This document shows, piece by piece, positions 42,215-52,115 of a stretch of 64,000 nt of DNA. Position numbers and translations under genes: made by a program. The number at the start of each line of letters is the position of its first letter. Position 1 is the first letter of the stretch. This DNA comes from Nitrospirales bacterium LBB_01. GTDB lineage: Bacteria; Nitrospirota; Thermodesulfovibrionia; Thermodesulfovibrionales; Magnetobacteriaceae. The stretch lies in assembly GCA_004376055.2 (NCBI GenBank), contig CP049016.1, positions 496,001 through 560,000 of the forward strand, read 5' to 3'. Under the pieces are notes generated by a model. That model was not told where the DNA came from and ran no database searches. It saw nothing but the letters and a program-made list of their open reading frames with translations.

Positions 42215-43507
42215 TCAATGCTTAAACAATCGCTGTCCAGTAAAGACCATAGCGACTTTCGGGTTAGCCTCATTGCAGGCCTCTATGCACTCAAAGTCAC
42301 GCTCAGAGCCTCCGGCATGAACTATTGCCGAGACCCCCTCCTTAATTCCAGCATCAACGCCGTCTCTGAAAGGGAAAAACGCATCCGAAACCATAACAGA
42401 GCCAATCAGTCCGCCTTTGCTGCGCTTTGTCTCATCGTCTATCTCTCTAAGCAGAGCGATGTCTCTGCTGCCCTTTTCTGCCTCAAGCTCAAATGTCTTG
42501 TATGGTACGCCGTGTTTTTTAAAGCACAGCGCATCGGCGTATTTTACATATGCCTTAAAGGCGGCAATCTCAGCCACTCCAACCCTGTCCTGCTCTCCTG
42601 TGCCAATTCCAACCGTTACGCCATCTTTAACGTATATCACTGAGTTAGAGCTGATTCCAGTCTCAACGTGCCAGCCAAAGAGCATGTCCTCATATTCTCT
42701 CTCTGTGGGCAGACGGTCTATTGAATACTCTTTCCCTTTAAATGTAGCGCGGGCCGGAATGAAATCTTCTTTTATACGGATTTTGTTTTTTTGCGATTGC
42801 TGAAGTATAACTCCGCCATCTATCAACGATTTAAATTCAAGGTGCCTAAAATCACGGTATTTTGCAAGCTCATCAATTTTTTTAAGCCGGACGATTCGCA
42901 AATTCTTACGCTTAGATAGAATTTCAACTGTGCGCTCTCCAAATTCGGGGGCAGCTACAAGCTCAAGATAATTGGCGCTGACAAGCTCTGCCGTTTGAAT
43001 ATCCATTGGGCGGTTAAGCGCAAGACAGCCTCCAAAAGCAGCTATTCGGTCTGCCATGTTTGCTCTGTCATATGCCTCAGCTATGGTGCTGCCGGTTGCC
43101 ACTCCGCAAGGATTGTTGTGTTTCATTATTGCTGCCACTGGTTTTTCCATCAGGTGCTTTAAGATGTTCAGGGCGTTGTCTAAATCGGTCAGATTGGTTT
43201 TACCCGGGTGTTTTCCCACCTGAAGCATATCCTCTTCTGTGATGGCACTGACAAGTGCCTCGCCGGGGCTTATAAACTCCACGCCAGAAATGTTAAGATT
43301 CCCCTCTTTAAGCTCATATATAGCCGCCTGCTGGTCTGGGTTTTCTCCATAACGAAGACTTTTTATACATGGCACACCGGTTTTCTCATCGGGAAATGTC
43401 CATGTGCGTTTTTTGTAAACAAGCCTCAGCTGCCCAAAACTTATCACCATCTCAAGAGGAAAAGTATCCCCTGTAATGGTTTTATACATATCCTTAAGCT
43501 CTGCCAT
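42215..43507 (-). CDS. purH: AICAR transformylase (PurH C-terminal half as separate gene)
   Basis: This enzyme transfers a formyl group from 10-formyl-tetrahydrofolate to AICAR in purine synthesis. I use ATG 43507 (MAELKDMYKTITGDTFPLEM), inside the end of the DUF89 gene with GGGGG upstream; a longer frame to 43573 overlaps that gene further. The 430-residue protein has LRYGENPDQQAAIYE, the catalytic MKHNNPCGVATG and AFGGCLALN motifs, and FPFRDGVD near the end. The IMP cyclohydrolase half is missing and is encoded at 44382-44978. The last motif ends normally. Confidence 0.92.
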   Translation of the reverse strand: MAELKDMYKTITGDTFPLEMVISFGQLRLVYKKRTWTFPDEKTGVPCIKSLRYGENPDQQAAIYELKEGNLNISGVEFISPGEALVSAITEEDMLQVGKHPGKTNLTDLDNALNILKHLMEKPVAAIMKHNNPCGVATGSTIAEAYDRANMADRIAAFGGCLALNRPMDIQTAELVSANYLELVAAPEFGERTVEILSKRKNLRIVRLKKIDELAKYRDFRHLEFKSLIDGGVILQQSQKNKIRIKEDFIPARATFKGKEYSIDRLPTEREYEDMLFGWHVETGISSNSVIYVKDGVTVGIGTGEQDRVGVAEIAAFKAYVKYADALCFKKHGVPYKTFELEAEKGSRDIALLREIDDETKRSKGGLIGSVMVSDAFFPFRDGVDAGIKEGVSAIVHAGGSERDFECIEACNEANPKVAMVFTGQRLFKH

Positions 43508-44375
43508 TTGTTTGTACCCCCTGCTTGTTTCGGCACATAAGGAGCATAGCGCCGGTTTGAAGTTTAAGCGCACGCGCTATTACATCACATTTTGCCTGAA
43601 ACAGAAAAAAGTTATTTTTATCGGTATCTATCAGGGTTTCAAAGTTTCCCTGTCCTTTGCTTATAACCAGGTTGTGGCGGTTAAATTCCTCTGTAAATGT
43701 ATCGCTGCAAAACTCAAGCACCGTGCCTACGGCATCCGTGCCGTTATCAATTACCCTGCAAAGATCGGTTAGCCCCACGTCGATGGCATCTGTCATTGTA
43801 ACATCATTTATAACCGGTGAGCCTTTAACAACTGCTGTCACAGTTTTCCCCATGCAGGTCAGCACTTCAATAAGCATTAAATCAAACACTATCTCACCGG
43901 CATTATCAAGCAGATATAGTATCTCCTCATGCTTTTGTAGTTCTTTGTAAAAACACTGAAAATGATCTACTTCTATTTGCTCCTGTAAAGCTCTTTCCAC
44001 TGTGCCCTCAATGTCAACACCGTGGTCATATATACCAAAGTCAATGATGTTGCCGGCTATTGCCAGCCGAGAGGCTGTCAAGAGTGGGTTAGAACTTAAG
44101 ATAACTCTTTCCCTGTATTTTGGGTACAGTGACAGCGCTATCTGGTTGTATTGTTTTTTTAGGGTACGGAATGGATCTTCGCCTGTCATTGCCATAATTT
44201 TTCTGTAAATAAACGTGGTTGTATAAGCCGGGGGCTTGTTTAAGTTTGCCTCTTGAATCTCCTCAGTGACAGATTTCTGTATTTCAAACATTTTTGCATC
44301 TTCAATATTGAGGCGGCTAAGAGCCTTAAAGGTCTGCTTCATAAAACACGGTAAACACTCAGGATGCAGGTTCAT
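43494..44375 (-). CDS. DUF89/ARMT1-family damage-control phosphatase-like protein
   Basis: The 293-residue protein has the DUF89 signatures: MNLHPECLPCFMKQ (N-terminal Cys pair of the group I proteins), SNPLLTASRLAIAGNIIDFG with the metal-binding Asp, and LLDNAGEIVFDLMLIE. Family members are metal-dependent phosphatases acting on damaged or excess phospho-metabolites. It lies between the two halves of purH and overlaps the transformylase start by 14 bases, so it is translated with them. That context suggests a role against a purine-pathway side product; this is inference. Confidence 0.88.
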   Translation of the reverse strand: MNLHPECLPCFMKQTFKALSRLNIEDAKMFEIQKSVTEEIQEANLNKPPAYTTTFIYRKIMAMTGEDPFRTLKKQYNQIALSLYPKYRERVILSSNPLLTASRLAIAGNIIDFGIYDHGVDIEGTVERALQEQIEVDHFQCFYKELQKHEEILYLLDNAGEIVFDLMLIEVLTCMGKTVTAVVKGSPVINDVTMTDAIDVGLTDLCRVIDNGTDAVGTVLEFCSDTFTEEFNRHNLVISKGQGNFETLIDTDKNNFFLFQAKCDVIARALKLQTGAMLLMCRNKQGVQTNGRA

Positions 44376-44381
44376 AGGCGC

Positions 44382-44978
44382 TTATATATTAAACCCTGAC
44401 AGATACTTGTATATGGCGGCGTCATAAGCAGAGGTCACAGAAAACACCTTTGCGCCAAGCGTCAGGCGTGTTTTAAGGGTCAACTGCCCGTCATTTTCAC
44501 CCATTTCCTTAAGAAGAGCTGGGTAGTCGGCGGGGTCTGTGACAACAGCAACGTTTTTTAAATTCTTAGCCGCAGCCCTCAGTAAAGTGGGGCCTCCTAT
44601 GTCTATATTTTCAACCGCCTCGGCAAAAGTAACGCCCTCTTTTTCAATGGTTTTTTCAAAGGCATACAGATTAACCACAACCATGTCTATGCTTTTTATG
44701 CCGTGAGCCTTAATCGTATCAACGTGAGAGGGATTGTCTCTTAAAGCTAAAATACCGCCATATATCTTAGGATGCAGAGTTTTAACCCTGCCATCAAGAA
44801 TTTCTGGGAACCCCGTATAATCTGAAACCTCAGTCACGCTTAATCCGCCGTCTCTCAGTGATTTGGCAGTGCCTCCGGTTGAGAGAATATCATAGCCCAG
44901 ATTTTTTAATCCTTTAGCAAAATCTACAATTCCCGTTTTATCTGTCACACTTATAATTGCCGTTTTTGACACAAACAC
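44382..44978 (-). CDS. purH: IMP cyclohydrolase (PurH N-terminal half as separate gene)
   Basis: The 198-residue protein is the MGS-like IMP cyclohydrolase domain: [54 protein letters not shown] and [18 protein letters not shown]. It closes FAICAR to IMP. In most bacteria it is fused to AICAR transformylase; here the frame ends with FNI and the other half is a separate gene after a DUF89 gene. It heads the operon. Confidence 0.93.
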   Translation of the reverse strand: MFVSKTAIISVTDKTGIVDFAKGLKNLGYDILSTGGTAKSLRDGGLSVTEVSDYTGFPEILDGRVKTLHPKIYGGILALRDNPSHVDTIKAHGIKSIDMVVVNLYAFEKTIEKEGVTFAEAVENIDIGGPTLLRAAAKNLKNVAVVTDPADYPALLKEMGENDGQLTLKTRLTLGAKVFSVTSAYDAAIYKYLSGFNI

Positions 44979-45088
44979 ACCTCCCTAGATATAACGATGT
45001 TGTATAGAGTACCATACTTTGTAATGGAAAAACACATGTTTAGTTAAATATCATTATAACGGCATTGTAGGTAACTTCACTAATAGAA

Positions 45089-45197
45089 CTGGATTCCTGC
45101 TTTCGCAGGAATGACAAACGAAAAAAAATGACAAAAAGAGAGAGTACCCTAAAAAGCATCCACCCTTTGTCATTCCCGCCTCCGAGCGGGAATCCAG
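45089..45197. repeat. Dispersed hairpin repeat, copy 6
   Basis: The arms are 45089-45115 and 45169-45197. It lies between the divergent purH and lptD-like genes, about 40 bases before the latter's start, so any lptD promoter is inside or overlaps it. Confidence 0.92.
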
Positions 45198-45237
45198 TCC
45201 TTTTTTATGTCCTTATGTGTTAGAATTAGAGCGGTTT

Positions 45238-47292
45238 ATGTTTAAGATGAGTATATCACTTATGACATTGTTGATATGTCTGTTTTCCATTAGCTCTGTT
45301 TCAGCCAAAACTATAACAGCTGACAAGCTTGAGTATGATGGAAAGACAAAGGTCTATTATATGTATGGAAATGTGGTGCTAAAGCAAGACAACACAACAC
45401 TTACCGCCGATTTCGGCAACTATGACGAAAACACATCCTATGCGTACTTTTCAGGGAATGTGTTTTACGAAGACACTGACGTTAAAGTACAAGCCGATGA
45501 GGCCGCCATGTTTACCGACAATAAAACTGGAACACTCACCCGCGCCAATATGGTTTTTAAAAAGGACGGCTACTTCATCAAAGGAGAGACTATCATAAAA
45601 CGGGGTGAAAATACCTATTATGCCGAAAAAAGCTCCTTCACAAGCTGCGACACTCCAATTCCTGCATGGTGTTTTCAATCGGATACGGTTGATATTGATA
45701 CTGAGGATAAAATTGTTGCCAAAGGTGTGTCTTTTAAGATTAATGACACCTCTGTGTTATATACACCTGTTTTTCAGATGGGACTTAAGAGAAAAACAGG
45801 ATTTTTGATGCCTACCTATGGCTATAAAAAAGGAATGGGAACTTATGTTAATGTTCCTTTTTATTATGTTATCTCGGAAAACCGCGATATGACGATAGTC
45901 GTTGATACCTACACAAAACGCGGTGTCGGAGAGGGACTTGAGTACAGGTATGTCGAAAAAGACAATGTCACAGGGTCGTGGTACATCTACCACCTTAAAG
46001 ACAGATTTCTCAAGGAGGATTTTTTACAGGTCAGAGGAGAACATAAACAATTTCAAGAAAATTTTTATACAAATTTTAATGTGCATTATCTCAACAATGA
46101 GGATTATTATAAATACTACACACCAAGTATTCAACTAAATATATCCCGTTTTCTTCAGTCATCCGGCGATATCGGCTATGCTACAGATAAGACCCGCGCG
46201 TACATGCTTTCTGAGTACTGGGTAGATTTGAAATATTACACGAGAAATGTATCGCAAAAGCTGCCCGAAATTGGCTTTACCGTACATCCAACTGAGTTTT
46301 TGCACTCAACTCCGCTTAAAACATCTTTATTTTTAATGGATTCATCCGTTTCCAATTTTATATCTGAGCAATCCGTTAAGGGAAAGCGTTTTGACCTGTA
46401 TCCAAAAGTATTATATTCCTTTGGCGACAAACTAAGATTTACGCAATCGGCAGGCGTAAGAAGTACCTTTTACGATGTCTATCTTAACAGACAGCCTGAC
46501 TCTGAAAACAACTATAATAGCACTGCTCTTACCTATAGCGGCTCTTTAGATACTACGCTTGTCAAAAACTACGGCTCTGTTACACATGTCTTGCAGCCGT
46601 CACTTTCATATAATTATGTATCAAATGGACTTGATAACTTAACTACAGTGAACTTCACTCCCGCTTCAAATTGGCTTGACACCAGAAATAAGCTTACACT
46701 TGATTCAACCGAGTACTTTAAAAAGACCTCTATTGCCGAGCTGTCACTTATGAACTACTTAAGAGACGGACGCGGCACTTTTTTGTACGCCAAGCTCTCT
46801 GAAGGATATGACACGTCTTTAGAGACAAACAAACTGCAGCCGTTAAAGTTTCAACTTGGCACGTTACGCCCGATTGAAGCAAAGGCTGAGGCACTATACG
46901 ACCTCAATAGCGACAAGTTAAAGGGAATTAACTCCGAAATAACATTTAAATTCAAGTCTCACAACACTATTCTTAATTTTGCTGAGAGATACAATAGAGA
47001 AATGAACATTATGTATCTAACCAACGTGTTCGGTTTTAATGTAACACCAAAGCTTCGGGTTAAAACGACAACATGGTATGACGCCACATTAAGCAGATTT
47101 GGCTACTTTGGTCTAAACTTGATTTACACACAGCAGTGCTGGAGTGTAGGACTGCTTTACAGCCAGACACCTGGCACCCCTCAAACGCCCACCTCCGCCC
47201 AAACACCCAGCCAGTACGGCTTCTACCTTACGGTTGAACTTAAAGGCGTTGGGAAATATGATATACTAGGTAGCGGACAATCAACCATGTAA
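45238..47292 (+). CDS. lptD: LptD-like outer-membrane LPS assembly protein
   Basis: I take ATG 45238 (MFKMSISLMTLLICLFSISSVSA signal peptide). The 684-residue protein has an N-terminal OstA/LptA-like periplasmic domain (KTITADKLEYDGKTKVYYMYGNVVLKQDNTTL and repeats) and a long beta-barrel region with many Tyr-rich strands. The first segment has Cys in SSFTSCDTPIPAWCFQSD, as expected for the N-terminal disulfide region. LptD inserts lipopolysaccharide into the outer leaflet. The length is at the short end for LptD. LptE is not adjacent. Confidence 0.88.
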   Translation: MFKMSISLMTLLICLFSISSVSAKTITADKLEYDGKTKVYYMYGNVVLKQDNTTLTADFGNYDENTSYAYFSGNVFYEDTDVKVQADEAAMFTDNKTGTLTRANMVFKKDGYFIKGETIIKRGENTYYAEKSSFTSCDTPIPAWCFQSDTVDIDTEDKIVAKGVSFKINDTSVLYTPVFQMGLKRKTGFLMPTYGYKKGMGTYVNVPFYYVISENRDMTIVVDTYTKRGVGEGLEYRYVEKDNVTGSWYIYHLKDRFLKEDFLQVRGEHKQFQENFYTNFNVHYLNNEDYYKYYTPSIQLNISRFLQSSGDIGYATDKTRAYMLSEYWVDLKYYTRNVSQKLPEIGFTVHPTEFLHSTPLKTSLFLMDSSVSNFISEQSVKGKRFDLYPKVLYSFGDKLRFTQSAGVRSTFYDVYLNRQPDSENNYNSTALTYSGSLDTTLVKNYGSVTHVLQPSLSYNYVSNGLDNLTTVNFTPASNWLDTRNKLTLDSTEYFKKTSIAELSLMNYLRDGRGTFLYAKLSEGYDTSLETNKLQPLKFQLGTLRPIEAKAEALYDLNSDKLKGINSEITFKFKSHNTILNFAERYNREMNIMYLTNVFGFNVTPKLRVKTTTWYDATLSRFGYFGLNLIYTQQCWSVGLLYSQTPGTPQTPTSAQTPSQYGFYLTVELKGVGKYDILGSGQSTM

Positions 47293-47320
47293 TGCCGAAT
47301 TACGTCACAATCGAAACCTT

Positions 47321-48913
47321 ATGCTTAAAAAAATTATCATAGTCAGTTACTTATTTTTGCTGATTTTGGCAGTGTTTTTGTCATTTTATGCTCTTGGCGA
47401 CCGGCCTCTCTGGGGTGATGAGGCTGAGACGGCTCTATTGTCAGCAAATATTGTTAAATTCGGTGTTCCAAAAATATTTGATGGCAAAAATCTGATTTCC
47501 CTCTTTAATCCGGCTATCGAGGCAAACCAAAACGGTGTGTGGATATGGAGACCGTGGCTGGGTGAATACCTCACAGCTCTTTCTTTTGCCATTTTAGGGA
47601 AAAGTACTTTTGCCGCACGATTGCCGTTTGCTCTTTTTGGCCTTATGACTTTATTGCTGCTTGCATACACGGCCTTTTACATATACAAAAGCCATAAAGT
47701 CTCTGTTTTATCAATCTTTTTTTTGCTGACCTCAGAGCTGTTTGTTCTTCATGTGAGACAGTGCAGATACTATTCAATAGTTATGTTCACAGAGGTCTGG
47801 ATTATACTGTCACTGTTTATGGTCTTTAAGAGAAAAAAATCTGCGCCTATACAACTTGCCATAGCGCTTACACTACAGTTTTATTCTAACTATATTGTGG
47901 TCTTGGGAAATGTTATTGCACTTGTAATTTTAGCTTGTCTTTTTTACAAAAAAATCCCAAACCTGCTGCGTAGTTTGGCTGTGTCAGCCCTGATATTTAC
48001 AGCGTTTGTATTGCCATGGATTCTTTATGCAAAGCCATGGCAGCAGCAGGCCTTCTTGGTTTATAGCGAGGATATAGCCTTTAAAATTTTATACTATATA
48101 TCGGAAATTCATTTTCATCTTTTTCCTATCCCGTTGCTGCTTGTTGTTCCGATATATCTATTGACACGGAAATCTAAAGAAACTGACCCTGCAGAGTCAA
48201 CGTTGTATGTGTTTATCTGTATCCTCATTCCCGTCACTATGCTTACAGTGGCAAGAGCGCCGGGTATCTATCTGCGATACAATGCACCACTTTTCCCTGT
48301 GTTTGCTCTGATAGCGGCGGTTATCACTGGAGAGCTTATAAGAAATAATCTTATTTCTGTGGCTTTGGCAATTTTGCTTGGACTTACAAATCTGCTTTCT
48401 ATCTATACGCTTTATCCGTTGAAAATCTTTTTAGAGGGATTTCAACACACTGGAGTACTCCTTAAAATTCATACCCCTGAAATGCCTGTTTTTAGGATGG
48501 TTAAATCCATTACAACCCACTATGAAAATAAACTAACAGCAGTTGTTACGTTTATAAATCAGGAAAGTAACGGGAAAATCGGCAGCATATATGTGGCTGA
48601 CCCTGAGTTCCCCCTGATTTTTTACACAAACATGGCAATCATTGACGCAAGACTTTTCCAGATTAATATTTCAAACCTTAACCCCCAAAATCTCCCTGAC
48701 TGGATACTGCCGGTATCAGCATCAGGGATAGTCAAAACCAGTATCGGTAACATTCCTGATGCACTCAACGCCTTTTATGAGAAACTAAACATTGAGGTCT
48801 ATGACTCAAAAGCCGACTGCTCTGTCCCAGAGCCGGACGGTTACGAATACTTTACAGCGGAGCGTAAGATCAGCTTTATTCTCTATAAGAAAAGAAATTT
48901 ATCAACTTTTTGA
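47321..48913 (+). CDS. GT39-type membrane glycosyltransferase
   Basis: The 530-residue protein has about ten membrane segments and the PMT/ArnT signature in the first loop: DRPLWGDEAETALLSANIV with the catalytic-type Asp-Glu. It then has a C-terminal soluble part (about residues 395-530). Such enzymes transfer a sugar from a polyprenyl phosphate to lipid A, glycans or protein in the periplasm. It lies 28 bases after lptD, so an envelope substrate is plausible. It converges with the next TPR protein. Confidence 0.85.
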   Translation: MLKKIIIVSYLFLLILAVFLSFYALGDRPLWGDEAETALLSANIVKFGVPKIFDGKNLISLFNPAIEANQNGVWIWRPWLGEYLTALSFAILGKSTFAARLPFALFGLMTLLLLAYTAFYIYKSHKVSVLSIFFLLTSELFVLHVRQCRYYSIVMFTEVWIILSLFMVFKRKKSAPIQLAIALTLQFYSNYIVVLGNVIALVILACLFYKKIPNLLRSLAVSALIFTAFVLPWILYAKPWQQQAFLVYSEDIAFKILYYISEIHFHLFPIPLLLVVPIYLLTRKSKETDPAESTLYVFICILIPVTMLTVARAPGIYLRYNAPLFPVFALIAAVITGELIRNNLISVALAILLGLTNLLSIYTLYPLKIFLEGFQHTGVLLKIHTPEMPVFRMVKSITTHYENKLTAVVTFINQESNGKIGSIYVADPEFPLIFYTNMAIIDARLFQINISNLNPQNLPDWILPVSASGIVKTSIGNIPDALNAFYEKLNIEVYDSKADCSVPEPDGYEYFTAERKISFILYKKRNLSTF

Positions 48914-48957
48914 GCAGATTCTTACTCAGCGGGTTGGGGTGTTTTTCCTATGCTTTC

Positions 48958-48987
48958 ATCTGCGTCAATCTGCGACATCTGCGGATT
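48958..48987. repeat. ATCTGCG triple repeat
   Basis: Three near-tandem copies of ATCTGCG with 2-3 base spacers (gtca, gac, ga) lie between two convergent genes. Similar short ATCTGCG runs occur in many bacterial genomes; the function is unknown. Confidence 0.5.
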
Positions 48988-48996
48988 ATTCTTTAT

Positions 48997-50739
48997 CTAT
49001 TTGTCTTTTTGACTGCTGTTTGGTATTGGACGTCCGGCTTTTTTCAGGGAAAGTCCCCTGTTATGAAGTAATTGATAATTCTTTGGGTTAATGGTCAGTC
49101 CGCGGGTAAACATCTCTACCGCATCCTCAAATTTTTCTAATCCCATCAGTGCAATTCCAAGATTATTGATACACTCTATGTCATTGTCTTTGAGCCTTAA
49201 CGAAAGGGAGAAAAAGTGCACAGCCTGCATATATTTTTTTTCTTTCAAATATTTAAGTCCCTCCCGTTTATAGTAGAAATCTTTGCTTATTGATAAGTTA
49301 GGAGAGCTCAATTTGAAATAATCATAAGCCTCATCAATTCTACCAAGTCTTGTAAGGGCATCGCCCATGTTGTAGTAAAGTTCTTTAGAGTTAGGATTTA
49401 CCCGCAGCCCCTTTTGAGTTACTTCAAGAGCCTCTTTATACCTTCCCAGAGCAATTAACTCCGCCCCGTAGTTATTGTATGCCTGAAAACTCTGCGGCGA
49501 TACTTTCACAGCGTAACTAAACAGAGTCAGGGAGTCTTTCCAGCGTTGAACCTGTTTAAACGTCATAATAGAAAAAAGCGCTAATATCAAAAGTGAAAGA
49601 TATGGCAGCAATTGTTTAACTTTAAGCAAAGCCGGGCGCTTAAGTAAATCCGATACTCCAACAGATACAATAATAAAAAGCCCTATATTTGCAATGTAAA
49701 CATGGCGGTCTGACATGGGGTCACGACCGGAAAAGAAAAACCTCATAACGGGTAAAAGCAATCCAAGGTACCAGGCCCAGCTAAAAAGAAAATATGGATG
49801 GGTTTTTCTCAATCTTACGGCAAACAATGTGACTAATAGAAGCAATACAGAGGAAAGAATAAACTTCATAATAAGGGAATTCTCAGGGTAAGGGTAAAAC
49901 AGAACCAGGTTAACCGGATATATCGTATTTATAATGTAATTTACGTATGAAACCAGCGAATACCCAATGCGAAAGGACAGTGGAAATGCGTTTAACGAGC
50001 TAATTGCAGCGCCATGCGTATGTAAATTGAAGGTTATAAAACTTTCTGAAAAAGAAAGAATGAAAAAGGGTATTTTCTCAAGTATTGTAAGTATAGAAAG
50101 TCGTCTAAGAGGCCAAAAATCCAACAAAAGCAATACAAAAGGCAAAGTTACAGCCATTGGTTTTGAAAGCAAACTAAGAATGAAAAAAATAAGACACAAA
50201 AAGTAGTCCTTCTTTTTTTTGTATTTTCCATAGTTTATATAGGCAACAAGAGATGGAAACCAAAAGACAGTGTATAAAAGATTTTTCTTTTCCGATACCC
50301 ATGCTACTGTCTCAACATTTATTGGATGGAGAGCAAAGAGCGCTGTCACAAACAATGACTGATAAAGCCCTATCGGCATTTTCCTAAGAAACCAAAGTAA
50401 TAACAGAGTATTTAGAACGTGCATAATAAGACTTGTCATATGATGACCTGCCGGGTTCAGAGCAAACATCTGAACATCTGACATGTGAGCAAGCCATGTC
50501 AAAGGATGGTAGTTAAAAAAAAAGTTGGTCTTAAATGCCCACTTAAACCCCTCCCACGTAAGTCCTTCTAAAACATAAGAGTTCTCGGTAACATACTGTG
50601 GATCGTCACAGTTTATAAACCCGTTTTCCCTAAGTGGAAAGTAAGCTGCTAAAACAGCAACCACTATAAGTAAAATCAGGGATAGTTTATTTGAGCGGTT
50701 TTGTACACTTGTCCCTGCTAATGAATCATGGAAAAACAC
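48997..50739 (-). CDS. TMTC/PMT-like membrane protein with C-terminal TPRs
   Basis: The 580-residue protein is a paralogue of the product of 6123-7877: about ten membrane segments, an acidic first loop (FINCDDPQYVTENSYVL), LFALHPINVETVAWVSEKKNLL, and four or so TPRs from about residue 395 (NNYGAELIALGRYKEALEVTQKGLRVNP). It probably transfers a lipid-linked sugar to an exported protein. It sits next to another GT39 gene and converges with it. Confidence 0.75.
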   Translation of the reverse strand: MFFHDSLAGTSVQNRSNKLSLILLIVVAVLAAYFPLRENGFINCDDPQYVTENSYVLEGLTWEGFKWAFKTNFFFNYHPLTWLAHMSDVQMFALNPAGHHMTSLIMHVLNTLLLLWFLRKMPIGLYQSLFVTALFALHPINVETVAWVSEKKNLLYTVFWFPSLVAYINYGKYKKKKDYFLCLIFFILSLLSKPMAVTLPFVLLLLDFWPLRRLSILTILEKIPFFILSFSESFITFNLHTHGAAISSLNAFPLSFRIGYSLVSYVNYIINTIYPVNLVLFYPYPENSLIMKFILSSVLLLLVTLFAVRLRKTHPYFLFSWAWYLGLLLPVMRFFFSGRDPMSDRHVYIANIGLFIIVSVGVSDLLKRPALLKVKQLLPYLSLLILALFSIMTFKQVQRWKDSLTLFSYAVKVSPQSFQAYNNYGAELIALGRYKEALEVTQKGLRVNPNSKELYYNMGDALTRLGRIDEAYDYFKLSSPNLSISKDFYYKREGLKYLKEKKYMQAVHFFSLSLRLKDNDIECINNLGIALMGLEKFEDAVEMFTRGLTINPKNYQLLHNRGLSLKKAGRPIPNSSQKDK

Positions 50740-50795
50740 AACAGACTATTTTACACCAGCAAATATGTTATAATAAAGCCTGTGGATGAAATCTT

Positions 50796-51551
50796 ATGAA
50801 ACAGGTATTTAAGCGGCCCGAGAGCCTGAAATCGGCGGCATTCCGGTTTTGCCCCGGCTGCGGTCACAGTCTTGTGCACAGGATGATAGCAGAGGCGGTA
50901 GATGAGCTCCAAATCCGCGAACGTGTCATTGGCATTGCTCCAGTAGGCTGCGCTGTGTTTGCCTACGACTACTTTAACTTTGACGTGATAGAGTGCGCCC
51001 ACGGCAGACCACCTGCAGTAGCAACTGCGCTTAAGCGCGTAAATCCTGATTCAATCGTGTTTTCGTATCAAGGGGATGGCGACCTTGCCGCAATTGGTAC
51101 TGGAGAGATAATACACGCCGCAAACCGTGGGGAAAATCTCTCTGTGTTTTTCATAAATAACGCTACCTACGGAATGACAGGCGGGCAAGCTGCCCCAACA
51201 ACCCTGCTCAAACAAAAAACCACAACTACTCCTAAAGGAAAAACCATATCCTCCGAGGGCTACCCTCTTAAGGTAAGCGAACTTATAGCCACTTTGGATG
51301 GTGCTGCTTTTGTTGCCAGAACCGCTCTTGACGGTATAAAAGGCATTACTGCCACAAAATCCTTGATTGTAAAAGTGCTTTCCAATCAAATGCAAGGCAT
51401 GGGTTTTAGTTTTCTGGAAATCCTTTCGCCGTGTCCCACAGATTGGCATCTCAGTAGTGTTGACTCTTTTAAGTGGATAAGCACTGAAATGTCCAAAGTG
51501 TTTAAACCAGGGATACTAAAAGATGTTGACAATGGTAACGGAAAACATTAA
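50796..51551 (+). CDS. 2-oxoacid:ferredoxin oxidoreductase beta subunit
   Basis: This is the thiamine-pyrophosphate-binding beta subunit of the KorB/VorA type. The 251-residue protein has FRFCPGCGHSLVHRM, CAHGRPPAVATALK and the TPP motif QGDGDLAAIGTGEIIHAANR with INNATYGMTGGQ. The enzyme oxidatively decarboxylates a 2-oxoacid to an acyl-CoA with ferredoxin reduction. The gamma subunit follows immediately, but the alpha subunit, which usually precedes, is not adjacent; the upstream neighbour is on the other strand. Confidence 0.9.
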   Translation: MKQVFKRPESLKSAAFRFCPGCGHSLVHRMIAEAVDELQIRERVIGIAPVGCAVFAYDYFNFDVIECAHGRPPAVATALKRVNPDSIVFSYQGDGDLAAIGTGEIIHAANRGENLSVFFINNATYGMTGGQAAPTTLLKQKTTTTPKGKTISSEGYPLKVSELIATLDGAAFVARTALDGIKGITATKSLIVKVLSNQMQGMGFSFLEILSPCPTDWHLSSVDSFKWISTEMSKVFKPGILKDVDNGNGKH

Positions 51552-52115
51552 ATGGAAAGAAGATTTCTTATAGGCGGCTCAGGCGGTCAGGGGATACTGT
51601 TTATGGGTAAACTTATGGCTGCAGCCGCCATGATTAGCGGCAAAAATGTAACGTGGTTTCCCTCATACGGAGCTGAGATAAGATGCGGTACGGCAAATTG
51701 TACGGTTATTGCGTCGGATGAGCCGATTGGTTCGCCGGTTATTAAACATATAGACGTGCTGATTGTTTTTAATGACATGTCATTAAAAAAATTCATACAC
51801 AGATTAAAACCTGACGGTATATTGTTTTATGACTCATCACTGCTTTTTTATGAAAATGGCACATCTGGAATAAAAGCTGTCGGGATTCCCGCCACAACGC
51901 TTGCCTCAGAGCTTGGCAGCAAGAAGTCTGCAAATATGCTTATGCTTGGGGCTGTTGCTTCAGTGACAGATATGCTGTTTTTGAAAAAGGATGCGCTGCT
52001 GTCAGTTATGGAAAATGATTCCATGAAGTTACCCTCTGAGACGCTACTACTTAACAAGATTGCGATTGCTAAAGGTTTTGATATAGTTGAAAATCAGAAA
52101 CGCTCTAATCTCTGA
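51552..52115 (+). CDS. 2-oxoacid:ferredoxin oxidoreductase gamma subunit
   Basis: The 187-residue protein has the gamma-subunit pattern RRFLIGGSGGQGILFMGKLM, WFPSYGAEIRCGTANCTVIAS, and PIGSPVIKHIDVLIVFNDMS. It starts at the base after the beta-subunit stop and ends inside the next gene. With the beta subunit it would need a separate alpha subunit to form an active enzyme. Confidence 0.92.
   Translation: MERRFLIGGSGGQGILFMGKLMAAAAMISGKNVTWFPSYGAEIRCGTANCTVIASDEPIGSPVIKHIDVLIVFNDMSLKKFIHRLKPDGILFYDSSLLFYENGTSGIKAVGIPATTLASELGSKKSANMLMLGAVASVTDMLFLKKDALLSVMENDSMKLPSETLLLNKIAIAKGFDIVENQKRSNL

Noticed and set aside
42500-43540. Several plus-strand frames of 60-140 codons over purH
   Set aside because: They lie opposite a well-conserved AICAR transformylase and have no family motifs.
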